Shown: positions 19,693-28,332, counted from the stretch's first letter. The stretch is 64,000 nt of DNA from Desulfovibrio sp. X2 (GCF_000422205.1 NZ_ATHV01000064.1:186001-250000); one strand, 5' to 3'. Made by a program: numbers and translations. The notes: generated from the letters alone by a model not told the origin.

Positions 19693-20346
19693 TTGAAGGC
19701 GAACGTGGAAATTCCCAAGGGCGCCATCATGCAGCGCGGGGGCAAGGTGCTGGGCGTCAAGCCCCGCACCCCCCTCGGCATGATGGGCGCGGACGAGCTG
19801 GAGCGGATGGCCGCGGTCATCCGACGCTTCGAGATCCCCTACGTCAAGCTGACCTCGGGCCAGCGCTTCCTGCTCTCCGGGCTCCCGCCCGAGGACATGG
19901 AGGCGGCCCGCGGGATGCTCGGCGACATGGCCGGATTCACGCCGCACTACGTGCAGGCCTGCCCGGGCACGGACGTCTGCGAGTTCGGCCTGCGCGACTC
20001 CATGGAGGTGGGCCGCCGCCTGGAGGAGCTGCTCGTCTCCCTTGACCTGCCCGCCAAGGTCAAGGCCGGGGTCTCCGGCTGCCCGCGCTGCTGCGGCGAG
20101 AGCATGGTGCGCGACCTGGGCCTCGTCGGCCGCCGTTCCGGCTGGACCCTCGTCTTCGGCGGCAACGCGGGTATCGCCCCGCGCGTGGGCGACGTGCTGG
20201 CGGACAAGCTCTCGGACGAGGAAGCGCTTGACCTCGCCGCCCGTGTGCTTCATATTTATATAGACAAAGCCCCCAAGAAAATCAGAACTGCCCGTTTCGT
20301 GGAACGCATGGGACTCGACGCCTTGAAACGGGAATGTGGATTGTGA
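19693..20346 (+). CDS. Small siroheme-[4Fe-4S] sulfite/nitrite reductase (P590-like)
   Basis: A 217-residue protein matching the compact low-spin 'assimilatory-type' sulfite reductase of Desulfovibrio (about 218 residues), which carries one siroheme and one [4Fe-4S] cluster and reduces sulfite, and in related enzymes nitrite, by six electrons. The cluster/siroheme ligands appear as C90-x5-C96 (CPGTDVC) and C130-x3-C134 (CPRCC). A ferredoxin-like half-domain occupies residues 20-80. It starts at TTG 19693 with CAGGAGA seven bases upstream. It is downstream of an HcpR-type operator and near nitrogen-oxide enzymes, so nitrite rather than sulfite may be the physiological substrate. The sequence cannot decide. 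Confidence 0.82.
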   Translation: MKANVEIPKGAIMQRGGKVLGVKPRTPLGMMGADELERMAAVIRRFEIPYVKLTSGQRFLLSGLPPEDMEAARGMLGDMAGFTPHYVQACPGTDVCEFGLRDSMEVGRRLEELLVSLDLPAKVKAGVSGCPRCCGESMVRDLGLVGRRSGWTLVFGGNAGIAPRVGDVLADKLSDEEALDLAARVLHIYIDKAPKKIRTARFVERMGLDALKRECGL

Positions 20347-21194
20347 ACGACGCAAGCATGCCCCCGCCTCCTCCGCCGCCCAGGGCGGCCGGGGAGGCTC
20401 ACAAATACTTCCAGGACCTGTGCGGCCCGCCGGACTGCCCCCGTTGCGGCACGGCGCAGAGCTACGCGCTGAAGGGCGGCCGCCTGCGTTGTTCCGGCTG
20501 CGGCTACACCTACCACCGCTTCTCGCTGCGCTTCATCAACCGCGGCGGCCTGCCGGCGGAGTACTGGCACGCAATCCTGCACTACTTCGAGCAGGGCCTG
20601 CCCCCGCGCGAGGCGGCAGAACGGCTGAGCCTGACCTATCCCACGGTGTTCAAGGCCTACTCCACCATCAGGCTGGCCGTGACCGCGGCCTCGGACGACG
20701 GCCGCCGCCTGCTCGACGACAAGGGGGACGCCCTGCGCTTCTGCCCCGGGGTGAACGTGGAGGAGGACCGGCCGCTGTGCCTCACCTGCCGCTCTCCGGT
20801 CCTCGGCGTGCGCGAGAACGGCAACGGCGCCCATCTCCGGGTCATCCCGCGCCTCAAGGCCCAGGCGGTATTCACCATGCCGCTCGAGCTCAAGACCTGG
20901 CGCACCCTGGTCTTCTCCGGCCCCATGCAGGAGTGGGACGGACTCATCTTCTGCTGCTGCCGCACGGCCCGCAGCCTGTTCCAGGCCAAGTTCACGCAAG
21001 GCCCCCTGCGCATGGAGGAGACGGGCTTCTACGCCTTCGCCGAGCAGTGGTTCGCCCGCTACCACTGCCTCGCGCCCGAGACCTCCCTGCCCTACCTGAA
21101 GGAGATGGAGCTGCGCTACAACCTGCGCGGCGATTCCCTCTACCCGGTCCTCTCCGACGCGCTGTGCGCCCTGGTGTCAAAACGCGCACACTGA
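20343..21194 (+). CDS. Zinc-ribbon and helix-turn-helix protein related to IS1595-type transposase N-termini
   Basis: A protein of about 283 residues with no confident function. Near the N-terminus CPRCG and CSGCG form a zinc ribbon, followed by a helix-turn-helix-like segment (GLPPREAAERLSLTYPTVFKAY). This pairing is typical of the DNA-binding half of IS1595-type transposases. No DDE catalytic domain or terminal inverted repeats are seen, so a domesticated regulator is more likely than an active element. The second half has several Cys residues (FCPGVNVEEDRPLCLTCRS) that may form another metal site. The GTG at 20343 overlaps the preceding TGA in a GTGA junction; an ATG at 20334 is an alternative start. 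Confidence 0.7.
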   Translation: MNDASMPPPPPPPRAAGEAHKYFQDLCGPPDCPRCGTAQSYALKGGRLRCSGCGYTYHRFSLRFINRGGLPAEYWHAILHYFEQGLPPREAAERLSLTYPTVFKAYSTIRLAVTAASDDGRRLLDDKGDALRFCPGVNVEEDRPLCLTCRSPVLGVRENGNGAHLRVIPRLKAQAVFTMPLELKTWRTLVFSGPMQEWDGLIFCCCRTARSLFQAKFTQGPLRMEETGFYAFAEQWFARYHCLAPETSLPYLKEMELRYNLRGDSLYPVLSDALCALVSKRAH

Positions 21195-21295
21195 TTTTCT
21201 AATCCCACCTCCCGTCTTTTTTCCGTATTCTCGCCATACTCAGTCATGAACTCTTGACCAGCGCCCCGGCCACGGCCGGGAGAAAGGAGACCTCT

Positions 21296-21889
21296 ATGGC
21301 GCCCCGCGCGTGGCTCAAGCCCCTCGTTCTCGTCCTCGTCGGCGTGGTGGTGGCTTTCCCGCTGTTCATCGGCACCATGCGGGCCATGGCCGTGACCTCC
21401 ACGCCCGAGTTCTGCGGCTCGTGCCACGAGATCTCGCCCGCGGTCTCGCAGTGGCGGACATCCCCGCACGCGGCCAACAGCCGCGGCCTGCAGGCGCGCT
21501 GCATGGACTGCCACCTGCCGCGTCCCGAGGACACCGCCTCCTTCTTCATCATGAAGACCTACCACGGGCTCAAGGACGTCACCGCCCACGTGCTGCACGG
21601 GGCGGACGCCTACGACGCCCAGGAAGCGCGCGAAAACGTCTGGCGGACCATGGACAACGAGAACTGTCTGAAGTGCCACAAGGACATTCTCTACATACCG
21701 ACGAGCCGCGGCGCCATGCTCGCGCACAGAAGCGTCCTCTACCCCCGCCCCGGGGAGAAGGAGCGGCGCTGCACAGACTGTCACTACAGGCTGGTCCACG
21801 AGGAGAGGGCCGCCTACGCCAACGGAAGGGACCGGCTTCCCTACCAGGCCCGTGGCCTGCGTTCGGCCGCCGTTCTGAGCGTGCAGTAA
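21296..21889 (+). CDS. NrfH/NapC-type tetrahaem quinol dehydrogenase subunit
   Basis: A 197-residue membrane-anchored tetrahaem cytochrome of the NapC/NirT/NrfH family, which oxidises menaquinol and passes electrons to a periplasmic multihaem reductase. One N-terminal membrane anchor (about 8-30) precedes four CxxCH sites: CGSCH, CMDCH, CLKCH and CTDCH. The start at 21296 has AGGAG six bases upstream. The octahaem gene follows after 24 bp, making that protein its probable partner. This resembles the HaoC-HaoA pair of Epsilonproteobacteria more than NrfHA. The 101 bp before it may hold a separate promoter, but none is clear. Confidence 0.9.
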   Translation: MAPRAWLKPLVLVLVGVVVAFPLFIGTMRAMAVTSTPEFCGSCHEISPAVSQWRTSPHAANSRGLQARCMDCHLPRPEDTASFFIMKTYHGLKDVTAHVLHGADAYDAQEARENVWRTMDNENCLKCHKDILYIPTSRGAMLAHRSVLYPRPGEKERRCTDCHYRLVHEERAAYANGRDRLPYQARGLRSAAVLSVQ

Positions 21890-21913
21890 CCCATGCGGAA
21901 AGGAGGAAGGACA

Positions 21914-23335
21914 ATGTCATCCGGAACGTGGCCCAAAGTGATGCTCCTGGTTGCAGGGCTTGCCCTGGCCTGCGCGGGCGTGGCCTTTGCCCAGGCCCAG
22001 GCGCAGGGCAACGGGAGCAGGAACTTCTCCAAGCCCAAGGAATTCCGCATAGCGCGGGGCATGTCCGAACAGGCGGTGGCCTGCATCGAATGCCACAAGG
22101 CGACCACGCCCGGCATCTTCTCGGACTGGGCCATGAGCCGTCACGCCTCGGCCAACATCAGCTGCCTGGACTGCCACCTGGCGCAGCCGGGCGACAAGGA
22201 CGTGGCCACCGAGCATGCCAAGTACTACTCGCGCAGCGACATGCCCTACGGCAAGAAGCAGTACGAGGTGCCCATCGCCACCGTGGTCACGCCCAAGGAC
22301 TGCTCGCGCTGCCACCCCGACGAGGTCGAGCAGTACTCGCGCAGCAAGCATGCCCACACCCTGGAGATCCTCTGGAAGATCGACCCCTGGCTGAACCAGG
22401 GCTTCAACTCGGAAAACGAGCGCAAGACCGGCTGCTGGACCTGCCACGGAACCATCATCTCGGTGAAGGACGGCAAGATCGATCCCAAGAGCTGGCCGAA
22501 CGTGGGCGTGGGCCGGGTGAACCTCGACGGCTCGCTCGGCAGCTGCACCTCCTGCCACACCAGGCACCGCTTCGCCGTGTCCGAGGCGCGCAAGCCCGAG
22601 GCCTGCGGCCAGTGCCACCTCGGCCCCGACCACCCGCAGATGGAGATCTACGCCGAGTCCAAGCACGGCGCGATCTACACCGCCTTCAAGAGCACCTACA
22701 ACTTCGACGCCGCTCCCGGCACCTGGACCGCGGGCGTGGACTACCGCACGCCTACCTGCGCCGCCTGCCACATGTCCGGCTCCGGCAAGGTCCTGACCAC
22801 GCACGACGTCACCGAGCGGCTCTCCTGGGAGCTGCAGGCGCCCACCACCGTGCGGCCGCAGGACTTCAAGCCCTTCCCGGCCAAGATCGACTGGCAGACG
22901 GCGCGCAAGAACATGCAGCAGATCTGCAGCCAGTGCCACAGCGACGCCTGGATCAACGACCACTACAAGGACATGGACAAGACGGTGGAAGAGTACGACA
23001 CCGTCTACTTCAAGCCGGTCAAGGCCAAGCTCGACGAGCTGTATTCGAAGGGTCTCCTGTCCGACAAGGACCTCTTCGACGAGGCGCTGGAGTGGGAGTA
23101 CTACGAGTTGTGGCACCACGAGGGCAGGCGGGCGCGCATGGGCTCGGCCATGATGGCCCCGGACTACGCCTGGTGGCACGGCTTCTACGAGTGCAAGCAC
23201 CATCTCGTGACCTTCATGCAGGAGGCCGAGCACCTGATCTCCACGGGCCAGAAGGCCTACCTCCAGAAGCCCTTCCCGAACGCCACGGGCGACCCGAACA
23301 AGCCCGCGATCCTGTTCGAGAAGAAGCAGCAGTAG
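21914..23335 (+). CDS. Octahaem hydroxylamine-oxidoreductase-family cytochrome c
   Basis: A 473-residue secreted multihaem cytochrome with a signal peptide (about 1-28). It has eight CxxCH sites, near residues 57, 84, 130, 174, 211, 231, 282 and 338. It is not NrfA, which has four CxxCH plus one CxxCK. Segments such as TPKDCSRCHPDEVEQY, GCWTCHG and CGQCHLGPDHPQMEIY match the HAO family. Members lacking the P460 tyrosine cross-link act as reductases, for example nitrite to hydroxylamine or ammonia. Tyrosines lie in the C-terminal region where that residue would be (APDYAWWHGFYE), but alignment is needed to tell. It is paired with the NrfH-type gene and followed by a strong terminator. Confidence 0.87.
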   Translation: MSSGTWPKVMLLVAGLALACAGVAFAQAQAQGNGSRNFSKPKEFRIARGMSEQAVACIECHKATTPGIFSDWAMSRHASANISCLDCHLAQPGDKDVATEHAKYYSRSDMPYGKKQYEVPIATVVTPKDCSRCHPDEVEQYSRSKHAHTLEILWKIDPWLNQGFNSENERKTGCWTCHGTIISVKDGKIDPKSWPNVGVGRVNLDGSLGSCTSCHTRHRFAVSEARKPEACGQCHLGPDHPQMEIYAESKHGAIYTAFKSTYNFDAAPGTWTAGVDYRTPTCAACHMSGSGKVLTTHDVTERLSWELQAPTTVRPQDFKPFPAKIDWQTARKNMQQICSQCHSDAWINDHYKDMDKTVEEYDTVYFKPVKAKLDELYSKGLLSDKDLFDEALEWEYYELWHHEGRRARMGSAMMAPDYAWWHGFYECKHHLVTFMQEAEHLISTGQKAYLQKPFPNATGDPNKPAILFEKKQQ

Positions 23336-23364
23336 CCCAAGGGCCGCAGGCCTGAAGACGACGA

Positions 23365-23397
23365 ACGCCCCCGCGCATGATGCGCGGGGGCGTTTTT
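23365..23397 (+). terminator. Strong rho-independent terminator after the octahaem gene
   Basis: A perfect 13-bp stem, ACGCCCCCGCGCA with TGCGCGGGGGCGT, closes a 3-base TGA loop and is followed by TTTTC. It ends the 17.9-23.3 kb rightward block. Confidence 0.93.
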
Positions 23398-23422
23398 CGT
23401 TGCCGGGGAGGTCCTTCGCCGT

Positions 23423-24427
23423 TCAGGAAAGGGCGCGCAGGCGCTCCAGGATGTCCTTGGGCACGGTCACGGGGCCGCGCGGCAGGAGGCCGGGCACGAA
23501 CAGGGGCAGGAGGTCGCGCGCGGCGCAGGGTGCAGGCGCGGGCAGGAAGCCCGCGGCTCGGCCGAGCCAGCCGACCACCGCCTCGGGCGCGACGCCCGCC
23601 TCGCGCAGGGCGGCCAGGGTAAGGCTGGCATGGCGCTTGGCGAGCCGCTCGCCCTCCTCGTCCACGAGCAGCGGGACGTGCAGGAACTCAGGCGGGACGT
23701 GGCCGAGCAGCCGAAAGAGCCGCACCTGGCCGGGAGTGGAGTCGAGCAGATCCTCGCCGCGCACCACCTGGGTCACGCCCATGGCCGCGTCGTCCACGAC
23801 CACGGCGAGCTGGTAGGCCCAGACGTGGTCCGAGCGGCGCACGGCGAAGTCGCCGAGCCCGGCGGGCGAGAGGCAGAGCTCGCCGCGCGCGAGGTCCACG
23901 AAGCGTTCCTCGCCGCCTTCTCCCGGCGGACAGCGCAGCCGCAGGGCCGGACGGCGGCCAAAGGCCTCGCGCGCACGGCATTCCTCCTCCGAGAGACCGG
24001 CGCAGGTGCCGGGATAGGCGGGACCCGCCTCGCCCGCGTGCGGAGCCGAGGCCAGGGCGCGCAGCTCCTTGCGCGTGCAGTAGCAGGGATAGACGAGCCC
24101 TTCGGCCCGAAGCCGCGCCACGGCTTCCTCGTACAGATGGGAGCGCCCGCTCTGGACGTAGGGCGCGTGCGGCCCGCCCTTGTCGGGTCCCTCGTCCCAG
24201 TCCAGGACGAGCCAGGAGAGGTCGCGCAGGATGGCCTGCGCGAACTCGGGACGCGAGCGCTGCGGGTCCAGGTCCTCCATGCGCAGGACCATCTGCCCTC
24301 CCCGGCTCCGGCAGGCGAGCCAGGCCAGGAGGAAGGACCAGGCGTTGCCCAGGTGGATGAAGCCCGTGGGGCTCGGCGCGAAGCGGCCCCTGGGGAGCTT
24401 CGCGCCGTTTCCGCTCGTGTTCGTCAT
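23423..24427 (-). CDS. gluQ: Glutamyl-Q tRNA(Asp) synthetase
   Basis: A truncated GluRS paralogue that attaches glutamate to queuosine at position 34 of tRNA-Asp. The 334 residues contain the HIGH-type motif in RFAPSPTGFIHLGNA, a Cys pair (YPCYCTRKEL) expected for zinc binding, and a KMSKS-like LAKRHASL. The anticodon-binding domain of full-length GluRS is absent, as expected. It lies 48 bp downstream of pyk on the same strand and probably shares its transcript. Confidence 0.92.
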   Translation of the reverse strand: MTNTSGNGAKLPRGRFAPSPTGFIHLGNAWSFLLAWLACRSRGGQMVLRMEDLDPQRSRPEFAQAILRDLSWLVLDWDEGPDKGGPHAPYVQSGRSHLYEEAVARLRAEGLVYPCYCTRKELRALASAPHAGEAGPAYPGTCAGLSEEECRAREAFGRRPALRLRCPPGEGGEERFVDLARGELCLSPAGLGDFAVRRSDHVWAYQLAVVVDDAAMGVTQVVRGEDLLDSTPGQVRLFRLLGHVPPEFLHVPLLVDEEGERLAKRHASLTLAALREAGVAPEAVVGWLGRAAGFLPAPAPCAARDLLPLFVPGLLPRGPVTVPKDILERLRALS

Positions 24428-24475
24428 GGGGATGGGGCTTGGGCAGGCCGGGCCGCAGCGGCCCGGCCGGGACGG

Positions 24476-25906
24476 CTACTTGTAGAAGACCTTGATGGTG
24501 TTGGTGTGGATGCGCGACTGGCCCGCCGAAGGCTGGCCCGAGGTGATGATCACGTTCTCGCCGGACGTGAAGAGCGGGCTCTTGCTCACCCAACTCTGGG
24601 CGCGCTCGAGGTGGCTCTCGAGGGAGGTGTCCGCCAGCCGCGGCCGCACGCCCCAGAAGAAGTTCAGGTAGCGCTGCACGGGCTTGCTCGTGGTCAGGGC
24701 GTAGATGGGGTGCGCGGGACGGCGGCTGGAGAGCAGCCGCGCCGTGGCCCCGCTGGTGGAGTGGGCCACCAGGGCCGAGCTGTCCGCCGTCTCGGCCAGG
24801 AGGCAGGCGGAATAGGCCATGTACTTGACGAGGTTCTTCTCCTTGCGCGGCGCGTAGGGGCCCTGCACCCGCTCGAGGAAGTACGCCTCCGCGTTCTTGG
24901 CGATGTCGCGGATGAAGGCCGTTGCCTCCACCGGATGCTGGCCCACCGCCGTCTCCTCGGAGAGCATCATGCAGTCCGCGCCGTCGAGCACGGCGTTGGC
25001 CACGTCCGTGGCCTCGGCCCGCGTCGGCACGGGGTTGTTGACCATGGAGAGGAGCATCTGCGTGGCCACGATGCAGCCCTTCTGGGCGTGGCGGCAGGCG
25101 CGGATGATCTTCTTCTGGATCACCGGGACCTCGGAGAGCGGGCATTCGAGCCCCAGGTCGCCGCGCGCCACCATGACCGCGTCTGCGAGCTCGAGGATGG
25201 ACTCGATGTTCTCCACCGCGTTCTGGCGCTCGATCTTGGCCACCACAGGGACCCACAGCCCGTGCCTGGCGATCTCCTCCTTGATGTCCTCGATGTCCTT
25301 GCGCGACTGGACGAAGGAGATGGCGAAGGCGTCGATGCCGATCTCGAGCCCCTCGTGCAGGTCCACGCGGTCCTTGTCCGTGAGCGCGGGCAGGGGGTGG
25401 GACTTGCCGGGGAAGGCGATGCCCTTGTGCGAGGTCAGGAGGCCCGAGTTGTGCGCGCGCAGGAGGAAGCGCCTGTCCGGCTCCAGGACCTCCTCCACGT
25501 CGAACTGGAGCATGCCGTCGGAGAGCGTCACGGGCATGCCCTCGGAGAGGCCCTTCAGGACCTCGGGCACGTCCACGGTGATGAAGGCGCAGGCGTCGCC
25601 GCGGGGCATCTCGCCGGTCAGGGCCAACTCCACCAGGCAGGTCTTCTCGATGGTCAGGGGCGAGCCCTGGACCTCGCCGATGCGGATCTTGGGGCCGCAG
25701 AGGTCGCCGAGCACGGTCAGGGGCACGCCCATCTCGTCCTCGATCTGGCGGATCATCTGGACCACGGGGATGAATTTCTCGGCCGTGGAGTGGGAGAAGT
25801 TGAGGCGGAAGATGCGCACGCCGTTCTCGGCCATGGCGCGCATGATCGTGCTGTCAGTCGACGAGGGGCCGAGCGTGGCCACTATCCTGGTCCGCATGGG
25901 GTCCAT
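24476..25906 (-). CDS. pyk: Pyruvate kinase
   Basis: Converts phosphoenolpyruvate and ADP to pyruvate and ATP. The 476 residues include the N-terminal ATLGPSS motif, RLNFSHST, the catalytic Lys and metal-binding region (VAKIERQNAVENI, VMVARGDLGLE), AEATDVANAVLDGADC and a C-terminal allosteric-type domain. The ATG at 25906 is chosen because GGAGG is six bases upstream; the ATG at 25912 abuts that site directly and is unlikely. It is divergent from the sugar dehydrogenase gene. Confidence 0.96.
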   Translation of the reverse strand: MDPMRTRIVATLGPSSTDSTIMRAMAENGVRIFRLNFSHSTAEKFIPVVQMIRQIEDEMGVPLTVLGDLCGPKIRIGEVQGSPLTIEKTCLVELALTGEMPRGDACAFITVDVPEVLKGLSEGMPVTLSDGMLQFDVEEVLEPDRRFLLRAHNSGLLTSHKGIAFPGKSHPLPALTDKDRVDLHEGLEIGIDAFAISFVQSRKDIEDIKEEIARHGLWVPVVAKIERQNAVENIESILELADAVMVARGDLGLECPLSEVPVIQKKIIRACRHAQKGCIVATQMLLSMVNNPVPTRAEATDVANAVLDGADCMMLSEETAVGQHPVEATAFIRDIAKNAEAYFLERVQGPYAPRKEKNLVKYMAYSACLLAETADSSALVAHSTSGATARLLSSRRPAHPIYALTTSKPVQRYLNFFWGVRPRLADTSLESHLERAQSWVSKSPLFTSGENVIITSGQPSAGQSRIHTNTIKVFYK

Positions 25907-26136
25907 CTTCATCCTCCGAAAAAGCTTTCCGAAAACTGTTTCGCGCCGGATGCGCGTTCACGTCGTGTCAGTCAGCTTGCCTAGCATACTTCCCGCACGA
26001 ATTCACCTCCCGGCCGCGACGATAAAATACCTTGCCCGCCCTTCCGGTTGCGGTAGTATCGTCAGGCTGCGGGGTCTTTTCCCTCGAAGGCACCCGCCTC
26101 AACGCCGCAGACCGCCCCCTGAGGAGAAACGACGAA

Positions 26137-27330
26137 ATGCTGCGCCATCCGCTCATTACCGGCATCGCCCTGGCCGTCGTCCTGGCGGGCACCCTTTGCC
26201 TTTCCGCGCCCGCCCCGGCCGCGTCCTGGGACTGGCTCGCAAGGTCCAAGGATGCGCCCGACACCGAAATCATGCATTCCGAACGCCAGGACTTCCACGT
26301 CCAGGTCGTGGCCGAGGGGCTCCAAAGCCCCTGGGGCATGGCCTTCCTGCCGGACGGCCGCATCCTGGTCACGGAACGGGCGGGCAGAATCCGCGTCGTC
26401 GAAGAGGGCGGGCTCCGGCCGGGGGCGCTCTCCGGGGTGCCCGAGGTGGATGCGCGCGGCGAGGGCGGGCTGCTCGACATCGCCCTGCATCCGGATTTCG
26501 CGCGCAACCACCAGCTCTTCCTGACCTACGTCGCCCCCACGCCGAAGGGGAGCATGACCCGCGTGGCACGCTACCGACTCACGGACGAGGGGCTCGCGGA
26601 CGAAAAGATCATCTTTCCGGGCGCGCCCGACGGCAACAGGCACATACACTTCGGCAGCAGGCTGCTCTTCCTCCCGGACGGGACGCTCCTCGTGACCATC
26701 GGCGACCGGGGACAGGGACGCCGGGCCCAGGACCTCATGGACCTGAACGGCAAGACCCTGCGCCTTTCCGACGACGGAGGCGTGCCCCAGGACAACCCCT
26801 TCGTCGGCAGAAAGGATGCCCGGCCGGAGATCTATACATACGGCAACCGCAATTCCCAGGGCATGGCCATCCATCCCGTGTTGGGCATGGTCGTGCAGAC
26901 CGAGCACGGCCCCTCGGGCTTCGACGGCCCGGGCGGCGGGGACGAGATCAACATCGTCAAGCCCGGGGCAAACTACGGCTGGCCCCTGGTCCATCACACG
27001 CAGACCAGGCCGGGCACGCTGGCACCCGTGCTCGAATACACGCCCGCCGTGGCCCCCTCGGGGGCCTGCTTCTCCCGCGGCGGCCTCCTTCCCGGCTGGA
27101 CGAACGACTTCTTCTTCGCCTGCCTGGTAGGAGAACGGCTCGTGCGCGTGCGTTTTTCAGGTCAAAAGGTCACCGAGCAGGAGGTCCTGCTCAAGGGCGT
27201 GTACGGCCGCCTGCGGGACGTGGCGAGCGGACCGGACGGAGCGCTCTACGTCCTGACCTCGTCCACGGACGCCTACGGGCCGGGGCGCAAGGGCGGCGAC
27301 CGGCTGCTGCGGCTCGCTCCCGCACCCTAG
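26137..27330 (+). CDS. PQQ-dependent aldose sugar dehydrogenase (YliI/soluble GDH family)
   Basis: A 397-residue secreted beta-propeller of the glucose/sorbosone dehydrogenase family. It oxidises aldoses in the periplasm using PQQ. A signal peptide covers about 1-30. Family motifs are LPDGRILVTERAGRI, GGLLDIALHPDF, HIHFGSRLLFLPDG, DNPFVGR, YTYGNRNSQGMA and TEHGPSG. No PQQ synthesis genes are in the window, so the cofactor may be scavenged or made elsewhere. The start at 26137 is supported by GAGGAG ten bases upstream and by the signal peptide. Confidence 0.88.
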   Translation: MLRHPLITGIALAVVLAGTLCLSAPAPAASWDWLARSKDAPDTEIMHSERQDFHVQVVAEGLQSPWGMAFLPDGRILVTERAGRIRVVEEGGLRPGALSGVPEVDARGEGGLLDIALHPDFARNHQLFLTYVAPTPKGSMTRVARYRLTDEGLADEKIIFPGAPDGNRHIHFGSRLLFLPDGTLLVTIGDRGQGRRAQDLMDLNGKTLRLSDDGGVPQDNPFVGRKDARPEIYTYGNRNSQGMAIHPVLGMVVQTEHGPSGFDGPGGGDEINIVKPGANYGWPLVHHTQTRPGTLAPVLEYTPAVAPSGACFSRGGLLPGWTNDFFFACLVGERLVRVRFSGQKVTEQEVLLKGVYGRLRDVASGPDGALYVLTSSTDAYGPGRKGGDRLLRLAPAP

Positions 27331-27396
27331 GCTTCCTCGCGGAAGGTCCCGGAAATATGGGGCCTCGACATTCAGCCAAGTCCCCAGGAGGTCCCG

Positions 27397-28332
27397 ATGT
27401 CCCCATCCACTACGTTCGTCCCCGCCCGGCAGCTGGCCGAGCGCCTAGCGGCAGAGCCCAAACTGCCCGTGCTCTGCCTGCTGCCGCCCGAGGTCCACGC
27501 CGCCAAGCGCCTGCCCGGCGCGGCCTGCACCTGCGTCTACGAGGTCATCTTCCCCCAGTTGGTGGCCAAGGCAGCGCCCGATCCCGCGCGCACCGTGGCC
27601 GTGTACGGCGCGGGCGAGGGCTCGCGCGACAGCCATGCCGCAGCGGCCAAGCTCGCGGCCCTCGGCTACGGGGACGTGCTCGTCCTGGAAGGCGGGATCG
27701 AAGCCTGGGAGCGCGCCGGACTGCCGCTGGAAGGCGGCGCGGCCGCCGTGCCGCTCGTCGACGCGGCGGTGCTGCAGCCCGTGCCCGGAACCTACCGCCT
27801 GCGGCCCGGGGAGTGCTCCCTGGAATGGGTGGGCCGCAACCGCAAGAACCGCCATCACGGCTCCGCCGCCATCGAGTCGGGCGAGCTGGTCTTCGAGCCC
27901 GAGACCATGCGCGGCACGGTGCGGGTAGACATGACCTCCCTGCGCAACCATGACCTCGAGGATCCCGAGCTGAACACGCTGCTCGTCACGCACCTGAGCT
28001 CCGAGGACTTCTTCCTCACCGCCCTCTTCCCCAAGGCCAGGCTCGAGATCACGGACACTGTCCCCCTGCCCTCGGCCACGCCGGGCACGCCCAACCGGCA
28101 GGTCCACGCCCGCCTCGAACTGCGCGGCGTGACCCGCCCCCTCTGCTTTCCCGCGACGTTCGCGCGCACGGACGAGGGGCTGCTCACGGCCGAGGCCCAC
28201 TTCGACCTCGACCGCACGCTCTGGGGCGCGGACTACGGCTCAGGCAGGCTCTACCGCTTCCTCGGCTACCACCTGGTCTACGACGACGTCTCCGTGTCGG
28301 TCAGCCTGAACGCGGAGCTCGTCACCCCTTGA
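27397..28332 (+). CDS. Rhodanese-like domain fused to YceI-like domain
   Basis: A 311-residue protein. Residues 1-120 look like a rhodanese domain, but the usual active-site Cys loop is VYGAGEGSRDS with no Cys, so sulfurtransferase activity is unlikely. Residues 130-311 match the YceI lipocalin-like fold (GTYRLRPGECSLEWVGRN, LRNHDLEDPELNTLL, LELRGVTRPL), which binds long isoprenoids or lipids. No signal peptide is visible, whereas typical YceI proteins are periplasmic. It is 66 bp downstream of the sugar dehydrogenase and may be co-transcribed. Confidence 0.78.
   Translation: MSPSTTFVPARQLAERLAAEPKLPVLCLLPPEVHAAKRLPGAACTCVYEVIFPQLVAKAAPDPARTVAVYGAGEGSRDSHAAAAKLAALGYGDVLVLEGGIEAWERAGLPLEGGAAAVPLVDAAVLQPVPGTYRLRPGECSLEWVGRNRKNRHHGSAAIESGELVFEPETMRGTVRVDMTSLRNHDLEDPELNTLLVTHLSSEDFFLTALFPKARLEITDTVPLPSATPGTPNRQVHARLELRGVTRPLCFPATFARTDEGLLTAEAHFDLDRTLWGADYGSGRLYRFLGYHLVYDDVSVSVSLNAELVTP

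Noticed and set aside
20343-21194. Active insertion sequence
   Set aside because: Only a zinc-ribbon/HTH part is transposase-like; no catalytic domain, terminal inverted repeats or target duplication was seen.
21195-21295. HcpR-type operator directly upstream of the NrfH-type gene
   Set aside because: CTTGACC occurs at about 21253 but there is no matching GTCAA half-site at the right spacing.
21914-23335. NrfA (pentahaem nitrite reductase) identity for the large cytochrome
   Set aside because: Eight CxxCH sites and no CxxCK site; motif wording fits the HAO family instead.
24897-27953. 1018-codon open frame on the plus strand
   Set aside because: It runs through pyk in antisense and through the sugar dehydrogenase and YceI genes out of frame; Arg/Pro-rich with no homology signal.
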